Of a stretch of 64,000 nucleotides of DNA, positions 1 to 8,200 are shown piece by piece. Origin of the DNA: Listeria grandensis FSL F6-0971. Lineage in GTDB: Bacteria > Bacillota > Bacilli > Lactobacillales > Listeriaceae. A program made the position numbers and the translations under genes. Position 1 is the first letter of the stretch. Every line of letters starts with the position of its first letter. Location of the stretch: positions 93,437 through 157,436 of the forward strand of contig NZ_AODD01000015.1 of NCBI RefSeq assembly GCF_000525835.1, in the 5' to 3' direction. The notes under the pieces are model-generated. The model was not told the DNA's origin, did no database searches, and was given only the letters and a program-made list of their open reading frames with translations.

Positions 1-1243
1 CTTTTAGGATGACATTTTTCGCGTAGTATTTAAGATCTGGTGGAGTGACACCAACTTTAACACCTTCTACGCCGTTGACAGTGAGGCTAATTTTTGCCAC
101 GTCACCAGAGTATTTTCCGGTAATATAGTTATCTGTACCAATCTTAAACGGGTTGATGGAAGTGATAGCTCCAGTTGTGACTTGTTGTTTTTCGATGGTA
201 ACGGCTTTGGTGCCAAGTACTGTACCATTTTTGTTAAAAGCGGTTAACGTCACGTTGTCTGTATCTTTCAGAATGACGCCTTTTGCATAGTATTTAAGGA
301 TTGACGGTGTAACAGGAACTTTAACACCTTCTACACCATTGACAGTGAGGCTGATTTTCGCTACGTCACCAGAATATTGTCCAGTAACATAGTTGTCTGT
401 ACCGATTTTAAATGGAACCACGGTTAAACCCAAATTGAGTGATGCATTGAGTAAGCTCTGTGCTTTGTCTAAATCTTGTTGCAAACTTGCCTTTGCGGAT
501 GGAGTTTGAACCACATTAATCATATTTTGGGCAAAATCAATGGTTTTTTGAGCCGTCATCGGGTTGAGTTCGTTTGATTTAGGGTTATCTTTGAACAGAG
601 CCAACACTGCATTCGATGCCATGGTCTTTGCTAAGGTTTCATTTGATCCAGGTACGAGCGGTTTTTGATTATTGCTGACTTTTACTGTTTTTCGTGCTAC
701 TTCGGTTGTACCGTTATATCCGGCTACTTCGACTTTGGAGCCTTGTGTGATGAAATCATTTGTGGGAATGCTGTAGGTTCCGTCTGTATTCAGTGTCCCG
801 TTTGCCTTCACAACACCATCTATAAGTAGGCGCACACTTGTAATGCCTTGACCCATTATTCCTGTAATGGCTGCTGATGTTATATCTGCATCCTCCGCGA
901 AAAGGCTATAGTCTACTGGTGTATTTCTTATTTTCAATAAATCTTTTGCTTGATTTATAGATGCATGCATGTTCCCTCTTACAGTTTCAGTTATATCTAC
1001 AGCTACGTTTACTAATTGTTGCGCAGCATCAATTGCCTGCTGATCCGTAGTCAGTTTAAGAACATTGGTGCTCGGGTTATTGTTTGCGAAAAGTGCGAGT
1101 ACGGCATCAGTTGCTATTTTAGAGCTGACAGATGCCGCTTTTACTGGTGTTTCGGAAAATACGTTGAATGGTGTGACGATACTTGTTCCTAATATGGATG
1201 TTACAGTCAATACGCTGACTATTTTCTTCACTGGATTTTTCAT
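1..1243 (-). CDS. Secreted Ig-like repeat protein, C-terminus beyond window
   Basis: Partial gene reading off the left edge, at least 414 codons, starting at the ATG at 1241-1243. The N-terminus has basic residues, a hydrophobic stretch and an AxA-like end near residue 36, so it is probably exported by Sec. Two helical modules follow (about residues 40-100 and 195-250) containing motifs such as AVLALFANNNP and AIDAAQQLV, typical of the Cry1Ac domain D-VI-like modules found in Listeria surface proteins. Between them lies one Ig-like domain (VRLLIDGVVKANG), and after them come repeats of the type KIGTDNYITGKYSGDVAKIS, a bacterial Ig family common in Listeria. The anchor, if any, lies outside the window. 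Role unknown; adhesin or wall protein is inference. A degenerate relative lies immediately upstream at 1752-2500. Confidence 0.75.
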   Translation of the reverse strand, partial: MKNPVKKIVSVLTVTSILGTSIVTPFNVFSETPVKAASVSSKIATDAVLALFANNNPSTNVLKLTTDQQAIDAAQQLVNVAVDITETVRGNMHASINQAKDLLKIRNTPVDYSLFAEDADITSAAITGIMGQGITSVRLLIDGVVKANGTLNTDGTYSIPTNDFITQGSKVEVAGYNGTTEVARKTVKVSNNQKPLVPGSNETLAKTMASNAVLALFKDNPKSNELNPMTAQKTIDFAQNMINVVQTPSAKASLQQDLDKAQSLLNASLNLGLTVVPFKIGTDNYVTGQYSGDVAKISLTVNGVEGVKVPVTPSILKYYAKGVILKDTDNVTLTAFNKNGTVLGTKAVTIEKQQVTTGAITSINPFKIGTDNYITGKYSGDVAKISLTVNGVEGVKVGVTPPDLKYYAKNVILK

Positions 1244-1559
1244 TTTGTTATAACCTCTTTCATTTTTGTTTTTTATTACTTGCTACGAAAATCTGTGTGC
1301 CTATACACAAAAGATTTATTTTAATTTGCTGTACATACCTCTTTAGCATGATGATTTTTAAAAATAAACCACCAAAGCATTTTAGCATGGTACGATAGAG
1401 AATAGTAGCTAATACGGTCATTTGTCACTAAAGATTCAGGATATCGTCTGTTTTTTTAACTACTATACAAACACGTGGAAAATGTGACGATAAAAAAACA
1501 ACAAAATTCATAAACATGCTAAGATGAGTAGGCATATTGGAACCTTGTGGAAAAATAAA

Positions 1560-1703
1560 ATGATCGTGAACTCAATCACCGCTGTATTCAAGGCAAACCA
1601 TCTTCGCGATGTGACGATGAAGGATGTGCTAATATTGGTGCTTAGTCTGTATCTGGATGTCTTGAATTTATTCTTGTTACATTTGATTACAGGGCGACGC
1701 TGA
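1560..1703 (+). pseudogene. Bax inhibitor-1/YccA family C-terminal remnant
   Basis: A 47-codon open stretch whose end (LVLSLYLDVLNLFLLHL, then GRR and stop) looks like the conserved last transmembrane helix and tail of Bax-inhibitor-1/YetJ-like membrane proteins, which usually end in a LYLDFLNLFL-like segment. Nothing upstream encodes the other six helices, and no ribosome site is visible. I read it as the 3' scrap of a deleted gene. It lies inside sequence rearranged together with the neighbouring Ig-repeat copies. The family call rests on one short motif. Confidence 0.4.
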
Positions 1704-1709
1704 TTTCGT

Positions 1710-1744
1710 AATGAAAAAAGAAGAATTTCTTCTTTTTTTCATTA
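1710..1744 (-). terminator. Terminator after degenerate Ig-repeat gene
   Basis: The inverted repeat AATGAAAAAAGAAGAA / TTTCTTCTTTTTTTCATT sits directly downstream of the minus-strand reading frame ending at 1752. It is A/T-rich, so termination is plausible in either direction. Confidence 0.5.
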
Positions 1745-1751
1745 GAAATTA

Positions 1752-2500
1752 TTATTTTGTTGCGCTGATATTTTTTGTGTCGAGTATTCTACCATTGATA
1801 TCGTATGCGGTTAGTACCGCTGTATCTGTTGTATGGAGAATGACCGTTTTTGCATAGTATTTAAGATCTGGTGGAGTGACACCAACTTTAACGCCTTCTA
1901 CACCGTTGACAGTGAGGCTGATTTTCGCTACGTCACCAGAGTATTTTCCGGTAATATAGTGATCTGTGCCAATCTTAAATGGTGCAATGGAAGTGATAGC
2001 TCCACTTACGCCCGCTTTTTTTGCGATAGTGACGGTTTCTGTGTCGAGTACTTTACCAGTGGCATCGTATGCTGTTAATTTCACGTTGTCTGTGTCTTTT
2101 AAGATGACATTTTTTGCGTAGTATTTAAGATCTGGTGGAGTGACACCAACTTTAACGCCTTCTACACCGTTGACAGTGAGACTGATTTTCGCCACGTCAC
2201 CAGAGTATTTTCCGGTAATATAGTTATCTGTACCAATCTTAAACGGATTGATGGAAGTGATAGCTCCAGTTGTGACCTGTTGTTTTTCGACGGTGACTGC
2301 TTTGGTGCCAAGTATTTTACCATTTTTGTCAAAAGCGGTTAACGTCACGTTGTCAGTGTCTTTAAGAATGGCGGTTTTTGCGTAGTATTTAAGAGCGGAT
2401 GGTGTGACAGCAACTTTAACTCCTTCTACAGGTTCCTTCTGTATGCAGTGTTCCCATCGCCTTCACAACACCTACTATTTTATGATGGATAAAGGTGTTT
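1752..2500 (-). pseudogene. Degenerate second copy of Ig-like repeat protein
   Basis: The intact stretch of this remnant encodes about 200 residues: two near-identical Ig-like repeats (PFKIGTDNYITGKYSGDVAK and PFKIGTDHYITGKYSGD) ending in DTKNISATK. Reading upstream, the frame passes through VEGVKVAVTPSALKYYAK and then breaks. At about 2425-2480 another frame matches the GVVKANGTLNTDGT segment of the first Ig domain of the gene at 1-1243. The signal peptide, both helical modules and most of one Ig domain are therefore missing. This is an internal deletion plus frameshift in a paralogue, with no credible start left. The repeats are so alike at base level that recent duplication or gene conversion is likely. 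Confidence 0.7.
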
Positions 2501-2698
2501 ATATGATACTTTGCTGTCGACTCCTCTTTTCTGATTAATTTAAAAATCAATTACCAAAGTATTTTAGCATGGTGGAAGAAATAATAATAGCTCATATAGT
2601 GAGTTGTCACCAAAGATTCATAATAGCTACATCTTTATTATCTATCATACAAATACGTGGAAAATGTGACGATAAAAAAATAACAAAATGTATAAGTA
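2501..2698. repeat. Duplicated upstream region of the Ig-repeat genes
   Basis: This non-coding stretch matches about 1355-1510 in patches: ACCAAAG(T/C)ATTTTAGCATGG, GTCAC(C/T)AAAGATTCA and CGTGGAAAATGTGACGATAA all occur in both places and in the same order. The two Ig-repeat genes were therefore duplicated together with their 5' regions. No intact gene is seen between 2500 and 2777. Confidence 0.6.
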
Positions 2699-2732
2699 AA
2701 AAAACTTCTCCAAAAAAATTTGGAAAAGTTTT
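2699..2732 (-). terminator. Terminator of the M20 amidohydrolase operon
   Basis: Strong hairpin: AAAACTTCTCCAAA pairs with TTTGGAAAAGTTTT around a four-base loop, with a T-run on the minus strand. It lies 46 bp past the end of the minus-strand amidohydrolase. Confidence 0.75.
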
Positions 2733-2777
2733 TCATAGGTATATTGGGACTGTAGGCAAACAAAAGTGATGGTGAAC

Positions 2778-3950
2778 TCAACTCAGGTTATAATACCCCA
2801 ACACAATCTCCGCGACGGATTTCGCTGCAACTGGAAGCGAATCTTCATCAATATCAAATTTTGGATGGTGGTTGAAATACGGTTTGTCGACGCCTTTCGG
2901 TTTTGCTCCGACATAGAGGAATGCGCCAGGGATTTTTTCGAGATAGTAGGCGAAATCTTCTGAACCAGAGAGCATTTCAGCTTCGGATACGGATGTGAGA
3001 TAGTCACCAATCCCTTTTTGCAAGTAGTTCACGGCATCGCTCGTTGCTTCGGGATTGTTGTAAAGTGGGGGATAGTCGTCGGTGTAAGTGAGCATCGTGG
3101 TGATGCCATACATCGCTTCCAAACCTGTCACGATACGGCGAATCTCCTTGTCAATCAGCTTGCGAGTTGCACTCGTCATATAGCGAACATCGCCCTCAAG
3201 CTCGACGTAATCCTTAATCACGTTAAAACTACCTTTGCCATCGAAGGAACCGACCGTTACGACACCAGTATCAAAAGGATTGAGGCGACGGCTGACGATG
3301 GTTTGAATCGCGGTGACAAAATAGGATGCGGCTACAATCGCGTCGTTGGCCATATGTGGAGAGGAGCCGTGTCCGCCAGTTCCTTGGATGCCGAGTTTGA
3401 AATAACTCCGACCAGCCATCGCAAATCCGCTACGATATCCGATTTCCCCAGCATTGAAAAAAGGGAAGACATGAATACCGTAAATAGCATCGACATCGTC
3501 TAAAAGTCCTGATTCCATCATGCTTTTGGCGCCTCCAGGTGGTGTTTCTTCTGCATGTTGGTGAATCATTTTGATAGTGCCAGGGAGCTCGTCTTTCAGT
3601 TGAATCAGGCAGTCAGCAAGGATGAGTAGGTAAGCGGTATGCCCATCATGTCCACACGCATGCATGACGCCAGGATGCTGTGAAGCAAAGGGGAGTCCGG
3701 TTTCTTCTTGAATCGGAAGTGCATCGAAATCAGCGCGTAAGCCTAATGTTTTTCCTTGTTTGCCGCCATTAATCGTGACGATGATTCCGTGCCCATTTCC
3801 GACTTCACGCTCCACAACGACATCTTTACCTTCGTAAAACTTAGCTACATAGTCGGCTGTTGCCTGTTCATGAAACGATAATTCTGGATGCGCATGGAGA
3901 TGGCGTCTGATTGCAATCATCTCCTCTGTCCGTTCCTCGATCATATTCAT
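2778..3950 (-). CDS. M20 family amidohydrolase (second gene of pair)
   Basis: About 390-residue metallopeptidase of the M20/amidohydrolase family (N-acyl amino acid or hippurate hydrolase type), expected in the cytoplasm. Visible family motifs: HLHAHPELSF near the N-terminus, GLRADFDALPIQEETGLPF, MHACGHDGHTAYLL (metal ligands Cys, His and His), HQHAEETPPGGA, and GSEDFAYY near the C-terminus. It is about half identical to the next gene upstream, and the two form one operon. The annotated ATG at 3950 has no good ribosome site. An ATG at 3964 follows AAGGAGGAG but is out of frame by one base in a four-A run (3954-3957); restoring one A gives an N-terminus that aligns residue for residue with the paralogue (MREKL.. 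against MKQEL..). The substrate cannot be told from sequence. Confidence 0.88.
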   Translation of the reverse strand: MNMIEERTEEMIAIRRHLHAHPELSFHEQATADYVAKFYEGKDVVVEREVGNGHGIIVTINGGKQGKTLGLRADFDALPIQEETGLPFASQHPGVMHACGHDGHTAYLLILADCLIQLKDELPGTIKMIHQHAEETPPGGAKSMMESGLLDDVDAIYGIHVFPFFNAGEIGYRSGFAMAGRSYFKLGIQGTGGHGSSPHMANDAIVAASYFVTAIQTIVSRRLNPFDTGVVTVGSFDGKGSFNVIKDYVELEGDVRYMTSATRKLIDKEIRRIVTGLEAMYGITTMLTYTDDYPPLYNNPEATSDAVNYLQKGIGDYLTSVSEAEMLSGSEDFAYYLEKIPGAFLYVGAKPKGVDKPYFNHHPKFDIDEDSLPVAAKSVAEIVLGYYNLS

Positions 3951-3978
3951 TAATTTTCACGCATAGTAGTTCTCCTCC

Positions 3979-5157
3979 TTATTTTTGTGTGTAGTCGGCG
4001 ACAAGTGTACCCATCGCTTTGGCTGCAATGAGTAGCGATGCTTCATTGATATCGAATTTTGGGTGATGATGCGGATAGAAAATACCATCAGCCGGCATTG
4101 CACCAACATAGAAAAAGCAACTTGGCCGTTCTTTCGCGTAGTAGGCGAAATCCTCAGAAGGAGGCTGTGGCTCGCAGCGTGTAATCGTGGTCACTTCGTC
4201 CATTGCCGCTTCCTGCAACGCCTTTGCCACAAATTCCGTCAACGCTACATCGTTCACGAGTACAGGGTAATCATTCTCATAATCAAGGTCATAGGTGATG
4301 CCAAACATTACAGCGAGTCCATCTAAGAGGCGCCGTATTTCTTTTTCAATCAAGGTACGCGTTGCTTCCGTCATTGCACGCACATCACCCTCAAGCACCA
4401 CCGCATCTTTAATCACATTAAAACTACCCTTCCCGTCAAATGAGCCAACCGTGATGGAACCAACATCAAAAGGATTGAGCCGGCGACTAATAATCGTCTG
4501 CAGGGCAACGATGAACTCGCTTGCTGCAACGATCGCGTCATTTGCCATGTGTGGCGAGGAACCATGTCCACCGCGCCCCGTAATTTTCACTTTAAAAGAG
4601 GCCCTGCCAGTCTGAATAGCACCCTCGCGATACGCAATTTCACCGGTTGGCATGGTAGACATGACATGAATGCCAAGCACATGATCGACGCCATCCAAAC
4701 AACCATCTCGAATCATCCCGATGGCACCACCAGGAGGCGTTTCTTCTGCTGGCTGATGCAAAACAACAACTTTCCCAGTGAACTGGTCCTTCATTTCGAT
4801 CAATGTCTCTGCCAAAATAAGCATGTACGCTGTGTGTCCATCGTGCCCACACGCATGCATCACACCGAAATTTTGAGAAGCAAAGGGAAGTCCTGTTTCT
4901 TCCTGAATCGGCAAGGCATCGAAATCTGCTCTAATTGCTAAGGTTCGGCCAGGTTTCCCGCTATCGATGGTGGCTACAATACCGTGCCCACCAACATTTG
5001 TCTGTACATCACAGGCTTTGTCTGCATAAAAAGCAGCGATATATTTCGCCGTATTCTCCTCTTGAAAAGAAAGCTCAGGATGCGCATGTAAATAACGCCG
5101 TATCTCGATTATTCGTTCCTGCTTTTGCGTCAATTTCTCTAACAATTCCTGTTTCAT
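3979..5157 (-). CDS. M20 family amidohydrolase (first gene of pair)
   Basis: 392-residue paralogue of the following gene, with the same motif set: HLHAHPELSFQEE, AIRADFDALPIQEETGLPF, MHACGHDGHTAYML, HQPAEETPPGGA, and PPSEDFAYY. Family members hydrolyse N-acyl amino acids using a binuclear metal site. The start at 5157 follows AGGAGGAGAAT. It is transcribed divergently from the MFS transporter at 5438, so uptake of an acylated amino acid or peptide followed by hydrolysis is a reasonable guess but only inference. The substrate is unknown. Confidence 0.9.
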   Translation of the reverse strand: MKQELLEKLTQKQERIIEIRRYLHAHPELSFQEENTAKYIAAFYADKACDVQTNVGGHGIVATIDSGKPGRTLAIRADFDALPIQEETGLPFASQNFGVMHACGHDGHTAYMLILAETLIEMKDQFTGKVVVLHQPAEETPPGGAIGMIRDGCLDGVDHVLGIHVMSTMPTGEIAYREGAIQTGRASFKVKITGRGGHGSSPHMANDAIVAASEFIVALQTIISRRLNPFDVGSITVGSFDGKGSFNVIKDAVVLEGDVRAMTEATRTLIEKEIRRLLDGLAVMFGITYDLDYENDYPVLVNDVALTEFVAKALQEAAMDEVTTITRCEPQPPSEDFAYYAKERPSCFFYVGAMPADGIFYPHHHPKFDINEASLLIAAKAMGTLVADYTQK

Positions 5158-5194
5158 CCATTCTCCTCCTCATGTAAAAGGTTCCCTCCATGCC

Positions 5195-5223
5195 ATTATA
5201 GTCAGATGGCTTGTAATATATAA
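5195..5223 (-). promoter_or_regulatory. Promoter of the amidohydrolase pair
   Basis: On the minus strand a perfect -10 TATAAT (5195-5200) is preceded, after 17 bp, by a weak -35 TTATAT. It lies about 40 bp before the start codon at 5157. Confidence 0.45.
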
Positions 5224-5337
5224 GAGAATTTTTGCTATGAAAACGGTTAATTTTTGTCCTCGATCCGTTCTAAAAAAAGACGAAGCATAAAAAAGGGGCA
5301 TGTTTTTTAACTATATTTCAAATTTTTAGAAAACTCC

Positions 5338-5384
5338 TTGTTCTATTAAATCCAGGTGCTATAATAAAAATGAAAGCGTTCTAC
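5338..5384 (+). promoter_or_regulatory. Promoter with overlapping CcpA (cre-like) site
   Basis: TTGTTC (5338-5343), a 16-bp spacer ending in the extended element TGC, and TATAAT (5360-5365). Just downstream, at 5371-5384, TGAAAGCGTTCTAC matches most of the cre consensus TGWAARCGYTWNCW. A cre at this position typically acts as a repression site, so glucose repression of the transporter is predicted. Confidence 0.6.
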
Positions 5385-5437
5385 CAAAAAGAGTTCCCTC
5401 AAATAAATCATATTAATAAAAATCGGAGGAGAGAGAC

Positions 5438-6640
5438 ATGGAAAAAACGCAACAAAGAAAAGGGATATTGCCCATCTTATTTCTAGGGTACATCGCGATT
5501 TACATCGATAAACTAGTAATTGGAGTTATCGCGGTACCACTTGCAGAGCAATTGAATTTGAGCCTTGACGAAAAGAGCTATATTTTCTCGGCCTTTTTCA
5601 TTGGTTATTCAATCATGCAAATCCCATTTGGTTATTTAAATGATAAATTAGGCTCCAAATTTGTTCTTATTATTTCGCTATCCATCATTACAATAGCATC
5701 AATCGTCTTTGGTTCCGCTTCGACGCTGATAGCCTTAGTTGCCGCGCGATTTTTCGCAGGAATTGGTCACGCGGGTTATCCAACGTCCTCAGCAAGAACC
5801 GTCACAGACACGTATCCTATGGAAAAAAGAACATGGGCTCAGTCGATATTGATCTCCACGTCAGGAATCGCATCGATTATCGGACCGCTACTTATCCCGA
5901 TTGTTATCGGAGCATTTGGGTGGCGTGGCGCCGTATTTTGTATCGCTTTTCTGTTCGTCTTAGCACTTATTCTAGTCATCTGGAAACTGCCTAATATGCA
6001 TAAAGAAAAGCAACAGAGCAGTGCACCAAAGCAAAAAGCCTCCATGCCATTTTGGAAAGTGCTTACCAATCCCGTCGTTGTTTTATTATTTATCGCGATG
6101 TGTAGTATCAATATCGTGCTCTATACGATTGCTAATTGGACGCCAACGTACTTAGCAGATGAGCGCGGTGTTTCCCTCATCATGATTTCCGTCATCGTGG
6201 CTATCGCTGGGCTGGGTAGCTTACTCGGCAGTTTTGGAACAGCCTACATTGTCGGTCGATACTTCCAACATCGCGAAAAACGCGTCATTTTTGTCCTATC
6301 GATCATTACAGCGGGCGCAGCGCTTCTTGTCTACAGCTCCGAAAGTATTGCCGTGCTAACATTCTGGCTTTTCCTATGCTACATGTGTTCCGTCATGATT
6401 TTTTCAACGATGTTCACCTTGCCGCTCAAACGGCTACACGAATCCATTGTTGGAACAGCAACCGGCGTCGTCAATACAGGCGCAACACTTGGCGGCGTCT
6501 TTGCCCCGATGATTGTTGCGCAACTAGTCGGCACATTTGGAAGCTACCAAACGGTTTTCATAGCGATCGCCGTAGCCGCCACTTTCACATGTGTCATCGT
6601 GGCCTTCCTTCCGAACATGAAACAGACAGTAAAAGCATAA
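5438..6640 (+). CDS. MFS family transporter
   Basis: 400-residue integral membrane protein with about 12 predicted helices. The loop after helix 2 carries a classic major facilitator motif A (GYLNDKLGSKFVL), and RFFAGIGHAGYPTSSAR matches the helix-4 region of the anion:cation symporter-like branch. The start follows TCGGAGGAGAGAGAC. It stands alone, divergent from two M20 amidohydrolases, and probably has a CcpA-controlled promoter. Likely a proton-coupled importer of an organic anion; the actual substrate is not visible. Confidence 0.85.
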   Translation: MEKTQQRKGILPILFLGYIAIYIDKLVIGVIAVPLAEQLNLSLDEKSYIFSAFFIGYSIMQIPFGYLNDKLGSKFVLIISLSIITIASIVFGSASTLIALVAARFFAGIGHAGYPTSSARTVTDTYPMEKRTWAQSILISTSGIASIIGPLLIPIVIGAFGWRGAVFCIAFLFVLALILVIWKLPNMHKEKQQSSAPKQKASMPFWKVLTNPVVVLLFIAMCSINIVLYTIANWTPTYLADERGVSLIMISVIVAIAGLGSLLGSFGTAYIVGRYFQHREKRVIFVLSIITAGAALLVYSSESIAVLTFWLFLCYMCSVMIFSTMFTLPLKRLHESIVGTATGVVNTGATLGGVFAPMIVAQLVGTFGSYQTVFIAIAVAATFTCVIVAFLPNMKQTVKA

Positions 6641-6643
6641 AGA

Positions 6644-6686
6644 AGATGGAAGATTCATTGGTTTAAAAACAGGGGGTCTTCCATCT
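6644..6686. terminator. Terminator between convergent MFS and acyltransferase genes
   Basis: AGATGGAAGA pairs with TCTTCCATCT over a 23-base loop, directly after the transporter stop. There is no strong T-run, so efficiency is uncertain. Confidence 0.45.
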
Positions 6687-6721
6687 GACTTCTTATATGG
6701 TGAAGCACATTTGCGCCAAGC

Positions 6722-7780
6722 CTATTGAGGGTTTAAGATTTGTTTGGCATGCTTCCAAAATCTACTGCTACTTACCCACAAGCACATATAGGATAAAGCA
6801 AGTGTGATGAGGACAACTGCTATGTAATGTAGCATGCTGTGGTGGATAAGGAATACTTCAAAGTGGAGTATTTTAGCAATAGCTCGGACGATTAGAATCC
6901 CAATTGGATGCAATAAGAAAAGTAGTAAAGATAATGGTCGTGCATATCTAATAGCTGGTAAGCGTATGGTCATTAGCCACCTAAATAATAAATAAGAGGT
7001 AGGTACTAAGAAAATGTACATATCATCATACGCTGGCTTTGTTAAATAATGTATGTATGCGCCCTCTAGCATCAGCATCAGCAAGCTACATACGAATAAA
7101 ATAATTTCCGATCGCTTCATACTTCGTTGTTCTACCTGCATGTTTTTGTAAGCTAGTGCGCCCAACATGATAAACAGTGGGGCAAAAAATAATCCATTGC
7201 GAGTGTTCCCAAAAATTTGGAAAATTATATTATAAAAGCCCTCCATCACAGGATATACTCGAATAAAGTTGTAATAGTTGTCGCCACCAAGCCCTATCAC
7301 GTACAATACAATACTAATGACAAATACTGACGTAAACGAGATGTTTTTTAATAAAAAAGTGATCCAAGCAATGGCTAAAATCGTCGCCGGAAAATACCAT
7401 AAATGATAGAAAGTCCCGCTGAAAAAAATCATTTTCAAGGTGCTTACAATAGAAGTGTCAAAAGAAATTTTATTAGTGTAAACAGATAATGGAAGATAAA
7501 GAAGAATCGCAATACAGTAAACATAAGATGTTCTTTTCAAAAAGTTTTTAATTCGTGAAAGGTTTGGATAAAAAGGCTTGTTCACAAATGGACCGATTAG
7601 GAGGTAGCCCGATACCATCAGGAAGAAAGGCACGGCAACCCGAGCAAATACGCGACTAAACATAACTTCGAACGCTGGACTGAATGATAGAAATGGATAG
7701 GTATGAATAGCGATGACCAGTAAAGCGGCTACAAGTCTGAATGTATCTATTTCTTTATATATTTGTGTTCTTTTCATCAT
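6722..7780 (-). CDS. Acyltransferase family 3 membrane protein
   Basis: 352 residues, around ten hydrophobic helices, no signal peptide. The N-terminus (EIDTFRLVAALLVIAIHTYP then RVAVPFFLMVSGYLL) is the signature of the acyltransferase_3 family and most resembles the membrane domain of VanT-type racemases and of O-acetyltransferases that modify cell-surface polymers. The conserved His in AIHTYP is present. There is no racemase domain. Its target (peptidoglycan, teichoic acid or other glycan) cannot be inferred, as neighbours give no clue. The start at 7780 follows AAGGGG at suitable distance; M2 is an alternative. Confidence 0.82.
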   Translation of the reverse strand: MMKRTQIYKEIDTFRLVAALLVIAIHTYPFLSFSPAFEVMFSRVFARVAVPFFLMVSGYLLIGPFVNKPFYPNLSRIKNFLKRTSYVYCIAILLYLPLSVYTNKISFDTSIVSTLKMIFFSGTFYHLWYFPATILAIAWITFLLKNISFTSVFVISIVLYVIGLGGDNYYNFIRVYPVMEGFYNIIFQIFGNTRNGLFFAPLFIMLGALAYKNMQVEQRSMKRSEIILFVCSLLMLMLEGAYIHYLTKPAYDDMYIFLVPTSYLLFRWLMTIRLPAIRYARPLSLLLFLLHPIGILIVRAIAKILHFEVFLIHHSMLHYIAVVLITLALSYMCLWVSSSRFWKHAKQILNPQ

Positions 7781-8116
7781 ATTTCAACCCCTTCTTTTTT
7801 GTGTTTGATATTTCTTCCTATGATAATGACACCTCCACGATTGAAATAGCTAGTTTCAATTATTTTATCCCCTGTTCGTAACGACAATACAAGAAGAGTG
7901 AATTTCCTGCATGCTAAAAGTATAGCGGACTAAATCTAATATGAAGCAAAGATTTCTTAAAGCTTTCATAAATATTTATAGGATGGTGTGCAGAGATGGA
8001 GAGGGAGAAAGGGTATAGAACTAAGTAGGCCGAGACAAAATAGGCAGTAATCACGAGACCCATTTTTTCGGGTAGGACGTGGATCCTGCTACGCGCAAAT
8101 CGAGCGCTGGCATCAC
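7781..8116. other. Non-coding stretch with a small palindrome
   Basis: About 335 bp between the acyltransferase start and the next terminator. At 7840-7860 ATTGAAA and TTTCAAT flank TAGCTAG, a possible operator for the acyltransferase. A 72-codon minus-strand frame (7914-8132) exists, but it has no convincing ribosome site, overlaps the terminator, and I do not recognise it. Nothing else is seen. Confidence 0.4.
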
Positions 8117-8165
8117 AAAAATAGTGATACAAAATCTACAACTGGGATTTTGTATCACTATTTTT
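8117..8165. terminator. Strong terminator after AraC/GH regulator
   Basis: Long perfect stem: AAAATAGTGATACAAAATC pairs with GATTTTGTATCACTATTTT (19 bp), followed by T-runs on either strand. It is positioned just past the minus-strand regulator ending at 8201. Confidence 0.85.
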
Positions 8166-8200
8166 CATTTGAAAGCTTCTTGTACTAGGCTCATTATTTG

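Noticed and set aside
4549..4941. 130-codon plus-strand frame inside the amidohydrolase
   Set aside because: Antisense shadow of a conserved metallopeptidase gene.
7914..8132. 72-codon minus-strand frame between acyltransferase and regulator
   Set aside because: No ribosome site, overlaps a strong terminator, and not recognised. Left as non-coding, though a remnant is possible.
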